64,000 nucleotides of DNA. Origin: Photobacterium carnosum (lineage in GTDB: Bacteria > Pseudomonadota > Gammaproteobacteria > Enterobacterales > Vibrionaceae). The notes beneath the pieces are model-generated. The model ran no database searches, had not been told where the DNA came from, and worked only from the letters and a program-made list of their open reading frames with translations. The DNA lies in assembly GCF_002849605.1 (NCBI RefSeq), contig NZ_NPIB01000007.1:62001-126000 (forward strand). The letters are read 5' to 3'. This document shows positions 8,111 to 16,781 of the stretch, piece after piece; the stretch's first letter is position 1, and each line of letters begins with the position of its first letter. The position numbers and the translations under genes are program-made.

Positions 8111-8632
8111 TTATAATGTAGCCACAGTACCCGTTTCTTTGACCCAATGATTAATTAACTCACCAATAGCTTCTGTATCCGTATACTGGTGCCTATCTCC
8201 ACCGACTTCTACACAATGAATATTATGTTTACCTGCAACCTCTGCGGCAATCTCAGCATAAGATCCAAAAGGATCGTGCTTTTCTTGAATAATTAATACC
8301 GGCTGACTTTTCTTTTCAAGTGTAGGTAGCAATTCACGTTCTGACTCTGAAAATAGACTCCACGCAACACCAATCAATACTAGCCGATCCCAAGTAATGG
8401 CCTTTTGTGCCTTAAGGGTAATTAAACATCCAATAGATTTGGTGATCACAACATCAAAATGCCCAGATGGAAGATAACTTATTTCGTTATCAACACTAAA
8501 AGCTTGCTCATTCTTCCATGCGACAAATCGATGCATATCAACCGTTTCCTGTCGCCACTGGGTTGCTGATATTATTTTTAATAACCATGATTCAGTAATT
8601 GGCATTTTCCCAGGTATCGCTAAAATCTTCAT
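8111..8632 (-). CDS. Small alpha/beta hydrolase (YdeN/RBBP9-like)
   Basis: This 173-residue single-domain protein has an alpha/beta-hydrolase arrangement. The nucleophile-elbow position is TKSIGCLIT (Ser about 66), the acid is probably in QEKHDPFGSY, and the histidine in GGDRHQYTD near residue 150. RBBP9/YdeN-type hydrolases share this compact, lid-less size. The elbow KSIG departs from canonical GxSxG, having Lys before Ser and no glycine two residues before Ser. The substrate is unknown. It is a single gene with no recognisable partner. Confidence 0.7.
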   Translation of the reverse strand: MKILAIPGKMPITESWLLKIISATQWRQETVDMHRFVAWKNEQAFSVDNEISYLPSGHFDVVITKSIGCLITLKAQKAITWDRLVLIGVAWSLFSESERELLPTLEKKSQPVLIIQEKHDPFGSYAEIAAEVAGKHNIHCVEVGGDRHQYTDTEAIGELINHWVKETGTVATL

Positions 8633-8788
8633 AAATTATCCTTAGTTAGATTCATCATACAAAAATATTAATACCATAATAGCGCTATTTACCTATTAAA
8701 AGAGACACTCAAAAATACAATATTATTGTTATTTAATTAGTATCAATTTTAAACGTTATTAATAGAACGATAATCACAAAACAATTAA

Positions 8789-8804
8789 GTGTAACCGATA
8801 CCAC
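8789..8804. promoter_or_regulatory. GalR/GalS-type operator 1
   Basis: GTGTAACCGATACCAC matches the GalR consensus GTGKAANCGNTTNCAC at all but one defined position. It lies 167 bp (centre to centre) from a second match at 8956, a two-operator layout reminiscent of E. coli gal. Confidence 0.65.
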
Positions 8805-8955
8805 TACGAATCATTTACACCTCAATAATTCTATTAATTTGCTCTAAAATTCAAACCATCTCACTTTTAACATTACATTTACGCGTAATTATTTGCTAGT
8901 AATCTAAGTAAAATACGCTTGTTTTTGTGCGCTATATTTCAAAACGAAATATTTA

Positions 8956-8971
8956 ATGTAACCGCTTCCAC
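8956..8971. promoter_or_regulatory. GalR/GalS-type operator 2
   Basis: ATGTAACCGCTTCCAC fits GTGKAANCGNTTNCAC at all defined positions but the first. It is 74 bp upstream of the symporter stub. The 8633-9044 gap otherwise holds only AT-rich DNA and a short ATTTC/GAAAT dyad at 8936-8950. Confidence 0.7.
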
Positions 8972-9044
8972 TAATTTGTAGTGGATCACAGTTAGGACCT
9001 AAATATCAAGTAATAATAAAAAATAAAATAAGGCCCTACACACT

Positions 9045-9146
9045 ATGTCATCACAATCTATTAGTTTAAAAACTAAGTTCAGTTACGAAATAGGTGTCTT
9101 AGGTACACATTCAGATTCAATAATTAAAATTCAACATATTCCCTAA
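9045..9146 (+). pseudogene. N-terminal stub of a GPH-family sugar:cation symporter
   Basis: This 33-codon frame (begins MSSQSISLKTKFSYEIGVLG) has an AAGG ribosome-binding site and ends against a perfect terminator. Its first ~20 residues resemble the conserved start of melibiose/glucuronide-type GPH symporters (pattern LSLKTKxSYGxGALGKD), but the rest of the ~450-residue protein is missing and the Gly of SYG is Glu. Promoter-side GalR boxes, the ribosome-binding site and the terminator are kept while the interior is lost, so I read it as the remains of an internal deletion. It could still be a translated leader peptide. Confidence 0.55.
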
Positions 9147-9176
9147 AAGCACTGGCCGCAGTGCTTTTTCTTTTTT
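9147..9176 (+). terminator. Strong terminator after the symporter stub
   Basis: An 8-bp stem AAGCACTG / CAGTGCTT with loop GCCG, then TTTTTCTTTTTT. It begins in the stop codon of the stub. Confidence 0.9.
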
Positions 9177-9335
9177 GATTTCGTTTACAATATGCTTTTC
9201 TGTTAATCTTTTAAAATTCAGTATGATATGTAATAAGATAGCTTTATAATAACAAACTCATTTTATAATAAACGACAATATTATCTGTCACCAAGATTGA
9301 TCCACACAATAGTGACATTTAATTTGAGAGCATCT

Positions 9336-10343
9336 ATGGCAACAATTAAAGATGTTGCTCGTGAGGCTGGCGTCTCTGTAGCAACGGTATCACGTGTATT
9401 AAACCACTCACCTAAAGCAAGTAAAGCCTCTGTTCTCGCGGTAACGACTGCAATTACCAATTTAAATTACCAACCTAACCTTGCAGCACGGGCTCTTGCT
9501 AGCCATCATACAAATACGGTGGGTGTATTGGTCGGTGATGTCTCTGATCCTTTCTTTGGTACATTAGTAAAAGCCGTTGACACTATCGCTCAACAAAATG
9601 GTAAAAACCTTTTAATTGGTAATGGTTATCATCGAGCGGAGGATGAAAGAAAAGCCATCAATTTACTTATAAACAGCCGCTGTGATGCACTCGTTATTCA
9701 TTCAAAGGGACTTTCAGATCAAGCTCTCATTGATTATGCACAACAAGTAAAATCTTTGGTTTTAATTAATCGCTATATTCCTGAACTGGCAGATCGTTGT
9801 ATTTCACTTAATAATACCAAAGGTACTTATATTGCGACTGAATACCTCCTTCGTCACGGTCATACACATATTGCTTATATCAACTCATCACACGATATAG
9901 AAGATGCAACCCAACGATTACAAGGTTATAAAGACGCACTAGCCGCCTATAATATAGAGCTAAATGAAAGTTACATAGAAACCACCGAACCGTATATTGA
10001 AGGTGGTGAACAAGCAATGACAAACTTGCTGTCAAAATCATTACCCATTTCAGCCGTTGTTACCTACAACGATAATATGGCAGCAGGTGCAATTAATATT
10101 CTTGAAGATAATGGGGTTAAAGTACCCGATAATCTTTCTGTAATAGGTTTTGATGACGGTTTAATCGCTCGGTATGTACGTCCACAATTGACCACTATTC
10201 GCTATCCGATCTATCTTATGGCTGAAGAAGCCACAAAATTAGCGTTAAATTTAATTAATGATAATAATATAAATACTATACCTCGTGTTTTTTCACCAAT
10301 ACTTGTCAAACGTAACTCTGTTATAAATAAAATATTAACTTAA
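9336..10343 (+). CDS. galR: Galactose repressor/isorepressor, GalR/GalS type (LacI family)
   Basis: This 335-residue LacI-family regulator is close to GalR/GalS throughout: the HTH MATIKDVAREAGVSVATVSR, the hinge SPKASKAS...YQPNLAARALAS, then VGVLVGDVSDPFFGTLVKAV, LLIGNGYH and RYVRPQLTTIRYPI in the effector domain. It is expected to bind GTGKAANCGNTTNCAC operators and release them with galactose; two such boxes sit upstream. The ATG at 9336 is chosen because it starts exactly at the family's MATIKDV. The frame is open to a TTG at 9297. No gal structural gene remains next to it. Confidence 0.9.
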   Translation: MATIKDVAREAGVSVATVSRVLNHSPKASKASVLAVTTAITNLNYQPNLAARALASHHTNTVGVLVGDVSDPFFGTLVKAVDTIAQQNGKNLLIGNGYHRAEDERKAINLLINSRCDALVIHSKGLSDQALIDYAQQVKSLVLINRYIPELADRCISLNNTKGTYIATEYLLRHGHTHIAYINSSHDIEDATQRLQGYKDALAAYNIELNESYIETTEPYIEGGEQAMTNLLSKSLPISAVVTYNDNMAAGAINILEDNGVKVPDNLSVIGFDDGLIARYVRPQLTTIRYPIYLMAEEATKLALNLINDNNINTIPRVFSPILVKRNSVINKILT

Positions 10344-10363
10344 TCACCTTATTTATAAAAAAT

Positions 10364-10399
10364 AATCAACTAATGACTATGTATATTCATTGGTTGATT
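10364..10399 (+). terminator. Probable galR terminator
   Basis: A 13-bp, AT-rich stem AATCAACTAATGA / TCATTGGTTGATT (one G-U pair), 10-base loop, followed by ATTCTTATTC. The remainder of the gap to 10629 shows no other signal. Confidence 0.5.
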
Positions 10400-10629
10400 A
10401 TTCTTATTCATCATAAAATACGTCGACTTACTTTATTACACCTTATAAAAGCAGTATGGGGTGTTAATCCTTAATCACAAGAAACATCTTAAAACTTCAA
10501 CATAACCATAGAATATAGATTTATACTTCATTTTTGTATTTTCTATTGAATAAATAGTCGATTAAATTTGTAATATTCAGTTTTTTAGCTAACCCTAATT
10601 GTAAGTGATACACATATAGGAGAGGTAAA

Positions 10630-11280
10630 ATGAACATACCACTAATATGTAATTTACAATTAACGCAACTTAGTGATCATGCAGTGAATGAACTTGCCCC
10701 CTCCTTTAAACATCTACCTCAAACCGCACATGCTGATGGAAAATACCGTTTACGTCGCTATTCTATTATTCGTATTCATAACGGCAGAATAGATCACTTA
10801 CCGCCAACTGACTTTGTACAGTCTAATGATATTAATCATTTTCAGGGTAACGTCGTACGTCACTTTGAAGCCCTAGATGATGATCTGATTTATTGTGATG
10901 GCATGTTAGAAATGTGTGAGTTGTTTCAACAAGCCAATGCCTTACCTGATGGTCAACCCATTGAGATTCATCAAATACGTATAGCAGTACTCAATGGCGA
11001 AACACCGACTTCACCAGAGGGTATTCATCAAGATGGTTTTGAACATATTGCCGTCATTGGGATTGATCGTCATAACATTAAAGGTGGTGAGTTCTTAGTT
11101 TATAAAGATAAAACCGCATCGCCTTTTCTATGTACCACATTACAACACGGTGAAATGGCAATTCTGGCTGATAATATCTTGTGGCATAACGCTCACCCTA
11201 TTAAAGCAATAAAAAAACATCAACAAGGTTATTGGGATGTCTTTGTATTGACCACCAAGGAGATCCAACATGACATTTGA
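10630..11280 (+). CDS. 2-oxoglutarate/Fe(II) dioxygenase, PF10014 (2OG-Fe_Oxy_2) type
   Basis: This 216-residue protein resembles the family that includes Bacillus L-isoleucine dioxygenase and E. coli BsmA. The iron ligands are visible: His133 and Asp135 in GIHQDGFEH, and a distal His189 in WHNAHPIKAI. GGEFLVY and HGEMAILADN lie between them as in jelly-roll dioxygenases. The predicted reaction is hydroxylation of a free amino acid or similar small molecule. AGGAGAGG precedes the ATG. Its 3' end overlaps the next gene by 11 bases, so the two are translationally coupled and probably act in one pathway. Confidence 0.85.
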   Translation: MNIPLICNLQLTQLSDHAVNELAPSFKHLPQTAHADGKYRLRRYSIIRIHNGRIDHLPPTDFVQSNDINHFQGNVVRHFEALDDDLIYCDGMLEMCELFQQANALPDGQPIEIHQIRIAVLNGETPTSPEGIHQDGFEHIAVIGIDRHNIKGGEFLVYKDKTASPFLCTTLQHGEMAILADNILWHNAHPIKAIKKHQQGYWDVFVLTTKEIQHDI

Positions 11281-12514
11281 TCCCATGACCATTCGATCAT
11301 TATTTCCAGCACTCAATCAACGCATTAATAACCGCCCAGTGTGTTTATTTGATGGACCCGGTGGATCGCAGGTTCCTCAATCAGTTTTAAATGCCATGAG
11401 TCACTATTTAGGTCATTTCAATTCAAACTTAGGTGGCGTTTTTTTCTCTAGTATTGAAACATCCACATTAATGGCAACAGCGCGTCATGCGGCGCAAACA
11501 TTAGTTAACGCCCCTTCAATAAACAACATGATCTTTGGCGCGAATATGACCACACTGACCTTTCAATTAAGTCGAGCGATTAGTCGTGATTGGCAGAAAG
11601 GTGATGAGGTAATTGTTACGGCACTCGATCATTATTCTAATGTTTCAAGTTGGCAACAGGCCGCAGAAGATAAAGGTGCAACAGTACATCAAGTACGTAT
11701 CAACCAAACTACCTGTGATTTAGATTATGAGCATTTCAACGCCCTACTCACACCTCGTACTAAATTAGTGGCAGTAACGTACGCTTCAAACGTGACAGGA
11801 TCACTTATTGACGTGCAACGCATTATCACCGCAGCTCATGCCGTCGGTGCCAAAGTGTATGTGGATGCTGTGCATTACGCACCACACCGATTAATTGATG
11901 TACAAGCATTAGACTGTGACTTTTTAGTTTGCTCAGCTTATAAATTCTTTGGGCCTCACCTTGGTATTGCTTATATCGCACCGCAATGGATTCAATCATT
12001 ACGCCCTTATAAAGTTGAACCCGCCCCAAATAATGGACCGGCACGGTTTGAAACAGGTACGCAAAATTTTGAAAGTTTGGCGGGTTTTATTGCTGCCGTT
12101 GATTATTTAGCCGCTTATAGTCGAACTTTAGACACACAAGCATTGTCATTACGCCAGCATCTAAGTCGAAGTTTTGACGCTTACCAAACCTATGAACAAA
12201 CACTAAGCCACTACTTTATTAATAAATTACATCGTTATAATAATGTGCAATTGTTTGGCTTACCGCATGAGCAACATCGCACTCCCACCTTTGCTATTCG
12301 TATTAACGGCATCCAACCAGCAGACGTTGCTATCGCATTAGGAAAACAAAATATCTGCGTCTGGCATGGTCATTTTTATGCTCAAGGTTTATGTGAACAA
12401 TTAAACCTTATCGATAATGGTGGTGTTATCCGTATTGGGTGCATGCATTACAATACCTTTAACGAAATTGACACCTTATTTGAGGCTCTTAATTGCTACT
12501 TAACCCTCAAATAA
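11270..12514 (+). CDS. PLP-dependent cysteine-desulfurase-like enzyme, VC1184 family
   Basis: This 414-residue fold-type I PLP enzyme of the class V aminotransferase group has LFDGPGGSQVPQSV (27-40), a substrate/PLP segment DHYSNVSSWQ (120-129), the PLP-binding DAVHYAPH (Asp199, His202) and the Schiff-base lysine SAYKFFGPH (Lys225). It resembles the VC1184-type branch rather than IscS/SufS, and no sulfur-acceptor partner is nearby. It overlaps the preceding dioxygenase gene by 11 bases. A desulfurase, lyase or epimerase acting on the dioxygenase product is possible (inference). Confidence 0.85.
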   Translation: MTFDPMTIRSLFPALNQRINNRPVCLFDGPGGSQVPQSVLNAMSHYLGHFNSNLGGVFFSSIETSTLMATARHAAQTLVNAPSINNMIFGANMTTLTFQLSRAISRDWQKGDEVIVTALDHYSNVSSWQQAAEDKGATVHQVRINQTTCDLDYEHFNALLTPRTKLVAVTYASNVTGSLIDVQRIITAAHAVGAKVYVDAVHYAPHRLIDVQALDCDFLVCSAYKFFGPHLGIAYIAPQWIQSLRPYKVEPAPNNGPARFETGTQNFESLAGFIAAVDYLAAYSRTLDTQALSLRQHLSRSFDAYQTYEQTLSHYFINKLHRYNNVQLFGLPHEQHRTPTFAIRINGIQPADVAIALGKQNICVWHGHFYAQGLCEQLNLIDNGGVIRIGCMHYNTFNEIDTLFEALNCYLTLK

Positions 12515-12701
12515 CCCTTATCTTCAGCAACCAAAAATAAAAAACCAATAAAAATGCAACATGTCACTTAGGTTTATTAGAAAAACAAAGTATGCTTAAT
12601 CAGAGTAAAAGGAGTAATATCACTCAAGGAAACAAATGATTGCGCTAATTTCTATAATTTACAATTAACGCATTTATCTATTATCTTACATCAGTAATAG
12701 T

Positions 12702-13313
12702 ATGATATTATCATCTAACCCGCTCCAATTCGGTACACCAATGAACCAGTCTCAACAACTACTCGATATTAGTACTAATGCTCTACTACATCTAGAATTT
12801 AAAAAGCTTGATAAACGGCTGACACAGACTGAGCAAAATAATCTACTTGTTCAGTACCTAAAAAAAATCATCAAGAATGATAAATATCGTACGGTTAAGA
12901 AATCGACGAAAAGTTGGTTATTGCGCGGTAGAAAAGTAGGTGTCTGTTTAGAATCAATACTTAATAATGATCGAGAGCGAATTTTGCAAACCAGTTCAAC
13001 AGACCTTTATCGTTTTGTTGACCTCATTGAAGATGTTGAAGCTCAATTGCATACCCAAGTGCAATATTCACTCGCACATAATATCAATCTTAATGCTCGT
13101 TTTGGTAAAGTATTGGTGTGTGTGGTTGATGAAGATTTAACGTCTAGTTTTGATGATGATGGACTAATGATCAAATCAACTCAACTTTTATTCATTGGCA
13201 GCACTGAACATAAAGATATATTTTCTGCTGCAATAGATCAAAGTGGTTATTTTCAATCTGTAATTGCATATGAAGATGAAAGCCACCTTCGTGTTGAACT
13301 CTTTAGATTATAA
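12702..13313 (+). CDS. Hypothetical protein, 203 residues
   Basis: I do not recognise this family. The protein looks soluble, with a basic helical N-terminal half (QYLKKIIKNDKYRTVKKSTKSWLLRGRK) and a beta-rich C-terminal half (FGKVLVCVVDEDLTSSFDDDG). There is no signal peptide or membrane segment. The ATG at 12702 is used, but an ATG at 12741 (MNQSQQLL) is equally possible because neither has a good ribosome-binding site. The gene has its own promoter region and hairpin and is not obviously linked to the upstream PLP gene. Confidence 0.65.
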   Translation: MILSSNPLQFGTPMNQSQQLLDISTNALLHLEFKKLDKRLTQTEQNNLLVQYLKKIIKNDKYRTVKKSTKSWLLRGRKVGVCLESILNNDRERILQTSSTDLYRFVDLIEDVEAQLHTQVQYSLAHNINLNARFGKVLVCVVDEDLTSSFDDDGLMIKSTQLLFIGSTEHKDIFSAAIDQSGYFQSVIAYEDESHLRVELFRL

Positions 13314-13331
13314 TTTTTACTGTATGAAAAT

Positions 13332-13371
13332 ACCAATGAGTCAGCTCTATTCTAATAACTTACTCATTGGT
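13332..13371 (+). terminator. Probable hairpin terminator
   Basis: A 10-bp stem ACCAATGAGT / ACTCATTGGT with a 20-base loop just after the gene ending at 13313. The T-tract is poor. Confidence 0.4.
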
Positions 13372-13442
13372 TAATGAATATTTCAAATTATTACAATTCA
13401 AAAATTATAAACCCTTCTTGATAATAAACAGTATTATTTTAT

Positions 13443-13799
13443 TTACTGTTTATTAATGAACATTTTTCTTGCCTCAACAAAAGATACTTCTTCTAATAAA
13501 TAATCAACGTTATCACAAGCATCATTGACCATTAATTTTGTTGTTATTTGTTTTACAACGTAACATTTAGCAGGAACTTGAGGTTGTTCATGGGTATCAT
13601 TGAAAAAACGTAAATCATTAATAGATAAAGAAACAGCCAGCTGACTATTAATATCAATTTCCACCGCTAAAACATCACCCACTTTAGGTAAATAAGATAA
13701 GCTATCACCTGTAATATACTTTCTTGCTGGTAAAATATTTTGATCTGATTGTAAATCAACAAAATTAACCATTAATGAAATCATTGGATTATTTAACAT
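13443..13799 (-). CDS. Hypothetical protein, 118 residues
   Basis: I do not recognise this protein. It is small and beta-rich, with a segment VGDVLAVEIDINSQLAVSLSI suggestive of an OB- or PilZ-like barrel (weak). AAGG lies 7 bases before the ATG at 13799, which supports the start. There is no signal peptide. It is followed by a smaller minus-strand ORF's upstream region, and the two do not overlap. Confidence 0.65.
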   Translation of the reverse strand: MLNNPMISLMVNFVDLQSDQNILPARKYITGDSLSYLPKVGDVLAVEIDINSQLAVSLSINDLRFFNDTHEQPQVPAKCYVVKQITTKLMVNDACDNVDYLLEEVSFVEARKMFINKQ

Positions 13800-13898
13800 T
13801 GGATTACCTTATTTGATTGTTTTTTTTATTATATCTATTTAGAGATAATACAACGCTCTCTAAAACATAATTATTATTTTTCATAAACTAACGGTAAC

Positions 13899-14090
13899 TT
13901 ACGAGTATATTTTAGCGTATAAAAATCTTAAATATTTTTTGGCATGACATGGCTGAAACCTTAAGAAGATGTCGACCATATGATATACGGCCAACGCTCG
14001 CTCATTATCACAACGAACATAAGCAAACAGTTTTTCATCCCCTTTCTGTTTTTCAACCTCAAACGTAACTTGAAATAACAAATGATACAC
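13899..14090 (-). CDS. Small hypothetical protein, 63 residues
   Basis: A GTG start with AGAGG six bases upstream makes this short frame plausible. The protein (EVEKQKGDEKLFAYVRCDNE, then a hydrophobic-basic tail) resembles nothing I know. It has no overlap with other genes and mixed coding-like composition, but it could be spurious. Confidence 0.4.
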   Translation of the reverse strand: MYHLLFQVTFEVEKQKGDEKLFAYVRCDNERALAVYHMVDIFLRFQPCHAKKYLRFLYAKIYS

Positions 14091-14561
14091 CCTTGACCTC
14101 TGCTGTTACTGCCAATAAAGGTTCCAATAATACCCCCATGAATTTACACCTAAGTAACGCTCACGGTATACCTCTACTTGTCATACCATGGTTGTTGATA
14201 CAATTTTTAATACGTTAAACGCTGAATCAGTAACAATTCATTATTTGTAATTTTTTCTGGTTCATTTGATTAAATAGTACTGAGAAAAAATCGTATTCAC
14301 AGTACTGTATCAATCATCAAATACTCAGTAAAACCACTGTATATATTGAACGTGAGATACCGCATATTTTTATAATGTAACTTTATTAAATTCTAATTAT
14401 CGCTAGAAAACCACAACGTTAAAATACAAAGTAATGCAATATATTCATTAATTAACAACATGTTAGTAGAAACCCCATGTCAAATATTATCCATTGATAA
14501 GTATGCCTTCAATAACCAAACATCGATAAATAATGCTTGCATCCAAACTCAATTAAAACTA

Positions 14562-14577
14562 CTGTATGTACATACAG
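14562..14577 (+). promoter_or_regulatory. LexA (SOS) box
   Basis: CTGTATGTACATACAG is a perfect palindrome fitting CTGT-N8-ACAG. It ends 33 bases before the sulA start. The rest of 14091-14561 has no ORF; it contains one 7-bp dyad AGTACTG/CAGTACT (14276-14306) and a half LexA motif near 14333. Confidence 0.9.
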
Positions 14578-14610
14578 CATGTATATATAACCACTATCGG
14601 AGATGGTACT

Positions 14611-15081
14611 ATGAAATCACTAATGCATACTCAAAAATCTATTACAGCTTCTGATGCTTATAAAGCGACATTGAGTTCTCATGCAGACATTTATCAATCT
14701 CCGCCAAGGGTTATTTCAATTGAAGTCAGCTATAGCGAACAGCAACAAGCCCAATTAGCATATTTCTTACGTTTACTTAAACAAGCGAATCAAGAAAACC
14801 GTTGGATAATGTTTATCGGCCAAGATGCATTATTAGATAAGCGCTTATTAATCAATGCCGGTATTGATCTAAATAAAGTGCTTTTACTTAAAAACATAAA
14901 AAACCAAAGTAAACATTTACTAGTGGTAAAAGCATTAGAAATGGGTAATTGTTCTGCAGTGATTGTTTCGGGTGAAATTGAAACGTTTAATACCACTATA
15001 ATTACAATGGCAGCAAAACAAAGTAAAACATTAGCGTTTGTACTAAATCAAAATGTTAAAGCTCAATTAACATTCCATTAA
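14611..15081 (+). CDS. sulA: SOS cell-division inhibitor SulA
   Basis: This 156-residue SulA-family protein would bind FtsZ and block septation during DNA damage. Family features seen are the SYSEQQQAQLAYFLRLLKQA helix, RWIMFIGQDALLDKRLL, and the RecA-like strand/turn GNCSAVIVSGEI. I start at the ATG at 14611 (MKSLMHTQ), which has GGAG eight bases upstream; the open frame begins inside the LexA box and cannot be the real start. The LexA palindrome just upstream supports SOS control. It is monocistronic. Confidence 0.85.
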   Translation: MKSLMHTQKSITASDAYKATLSSHADIYQSPPRVISIEVSYSEQQQAQLAYFLRLLKQANQENRWIMFIGQDALLDKRLLINAGIDLNKVLLLKNIKNQSKHLLVVKALEMGNCSAVIVSGEIETFNTTIITMAAKQSKTLAFVLNQNVKAQLTFH

Positions 15082-15281
15082 GTCACTTTACAACCTATAA
15101 TGTTGCTATTAAGTTGCTGTATCCTTATTATTATATAAAGTTAATAATGGGATACAAACAAAAAAAGTATTTTTATTTAAAATCGTGCTTAATTAATTAT
15201 TAAAAATAGTAGAAATAGCTTTTACGTATAATGAAAATCCATATAATCAAGGAAATTCAAATTTAAATACTAGGTTTCAGA

Positions 15282-16700
15282 ATGGATAATAAGCTCGGAT
15301 TTGGTGCATTAACTGCATTTGTAATCGGCTCAATGATAGGTGCGGGAGTATTCAGTTTGCCACAAAATATGGCTGCTGTTGCAAGTCCGGCTGCCGTCAT
15401 AATTGGCTGGACCATTACGGGTGTTGGCATGATTTTCCTTGCAATGTCTTTTCAAATTTTATCATTATTAAAACCAAATATTAATAGCGGCGTCTTTGGC
15501 TACGCACAAGCCGGTTTTGGCGACTTTGTTGGATTTTGTTCTGCATGGGGTTATTGGCTTAGCGCTATGCTAGCTAACGTTTCCTATTTAGTGATTGTAT
15601 TCAGTACTCTTGGTATGTTTTTTGACAAACCTGGCCATATTATTTTTGGCATGGGTAATACTTGGCAGTCGATTGTTGGTGCTTCGGTTTTATTATGGCT
15701 CGTCTATGCTTCTGTAAGACGTGGCGTACAAACTGCAGCAACAATTAATGCAATAACAACGGTTGCAAAGCTAATCCCATTAGTCCTCTTTATCTTTATT
15801 ACCTTGATTGCATTTAAATGGCATACGTTCACTTTTGATTTCACTGGATTACACTTTGGTGCCCAGCATGATCTACTGAATCAAGTTAAAAGCACCATGC
15901 TTATTACTGTATGGGTGTTTATTGGTGTTGAAGGTGCAGTTATCGTCTCCTCACGAGCACGTAATCGTCGTGATATTGGTCGAGCAACGATTCTAGGTCT
16001 ATTAACAGCCCTTGTTATTTATGTATTCGTTACTTTACTGTCTATGGGAGTCATCTCTACACCTGAACTAGCAAAATTCCAAAATCCATCAATGGCACTT
16101 GTTTTGGAACATGTTATTGGCCCATGGGGTTCAGTTATTATTGGCTGTGGTTTATTAGTTTCGGTCAGTGGTGCATTTTTAAGTTGGACAGTATTAGCGA
16201 CAGAAGCACCATTGCTTGCAGCACAAAATAATATGTTTCCAAAAGCTTATGCTAAAGAAAATAGTGCTGGTACATCGATTAAGGCTCTGAACCTTACTAT
16301 TATTTGTATTCAAATCTCATTATTTGTGGTTATTTATGCTGGTGGCACCTATAACTCTTTATTAATTATTGCCTCTGAAATGATTTTAGTACCTTATTTC
16401 CTTGTGGCTGCGTATACCCTTAAACTTGCTATCAAAAATAAAAACCGTGGTATGTTATTGTTTATTGGTTTAGGCGCTACGATTTATGGCATCTGGTTAC
16501 TTTATGCCTCAGGTTTAAGCCACTTATTATTAGCTTCTCTACTGTACCTACCTGGTCTGTATTTCTTTATAAAAGCAAAGAAAGAACTAAACCAACCTTA
16601 CTTTGTGGGTAAAGAACGTATTTTTGTTGTCCTACTGATTATTTTAGCTATTTTTGCTGTTTATATGGTGGCCACTGGGCATATTGTATTAGAGAGCTAA
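15282..16700 (+). CDS. Basic amino-acid/polyamine antiporter, APC superfamily (ArcD-like)
   Basis: This 472-residue inner-membrane protein has about 12-13 hydrophobic segments. The N-terminal helix GSMIGAGVFSLPQNMA is the hallmark of arginine:ornithine-type antiporters of the APA family, and VFIGVEGAVIVSSRARNR is the conserved central segment. It probably exchanges arginine or lysine for a product amine. No arginine deiminase or decarboxylase gene adjoins it, so the substrate is unconfirmed. AGG lies six bases before the ATG. Convergent with the downstream cyclase gene. Confidence 0.88.
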   Translation: MDNKLGFGALTAFVIGSMIGAGVFSLPQNMAAVASPAAVIIGWTITGVGMIFLAMSFQILSLLKPNINSGVFGYAQAGFGDFVGFCSAWGYWLSAMLANVSYLVIVFSTLGMFFDKPGHIIFGMGNTWQSIVGASVLLWLVYASVRRGVQTAATINAITTVAKLIPLVLFIFITLIAFKWHTFTFDFTGLHFGAQHDLLNQVKSTMLITVWVFIGVEGAVIVSSRARNRRDIGRATILGLLTALVIYVFVTLLSMGVISTPELAKFQNPSMALVLEHVIGPWGSVIIGCGLLVSVSGAFLSWTVLATEAPLLAAQNNMFPKAYAKENSAGTSIKALNLTIICIQISLFVVIYAGGTYNSLLIIASEMILVPYFLVAAYTLKLAIKNKNRGMLLFIGLGATIYGIWLLYASGLSHLLLASLLYLPGLYFFIKAKKELNQPYFVGKERIFVVLLIILAIFAVYMVATGHIVLES

Positions 16701-16719
16701 TTTATTAAAGTAGCAAAAT

Positions 16720-16772
16720 GCCGTGTATTTATATACTTTCAATTAAGAAAAGTATATAAATCACGGCTTTTT
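16720..16772. terminator. Long bidirectional terminator
   Basis: A 19-bp stem with one bulge (GCCGTG + ATTTATATACTTT against AAAGTATATAAAT + CACGGC) followed by TTTTTATT, between convergent genes. Confidence 0.85.
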
Positions 16773-16781
16773 ATTATGTTA

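Noticed and set aside
8975-8990. Possible CRP site (TTTGT-N6-TCACA) between the GalR box and the symporter stub.
   Set aside because: Only the right half matches; the left half is poor.
10645-12672. A 17-base string AATTTACAATTAACGCA occurs near 10651 and again near 12657.
   Set aside because: It is AT-rich, lies inside a coding region in one copy and between genes in the other, and has no flanking similarity; chance or a trivial repeat.
14276-14348. Dyad AGTACTG/CAGTACT and a CTGTATATAT half-motif upstream of sulA as a second LexA site.
   Set aside because: The dyad lacks CTGT-N8-ACAG and the half-motif has no matching ACAG arm; the perfect box at 14562 explains regulation.
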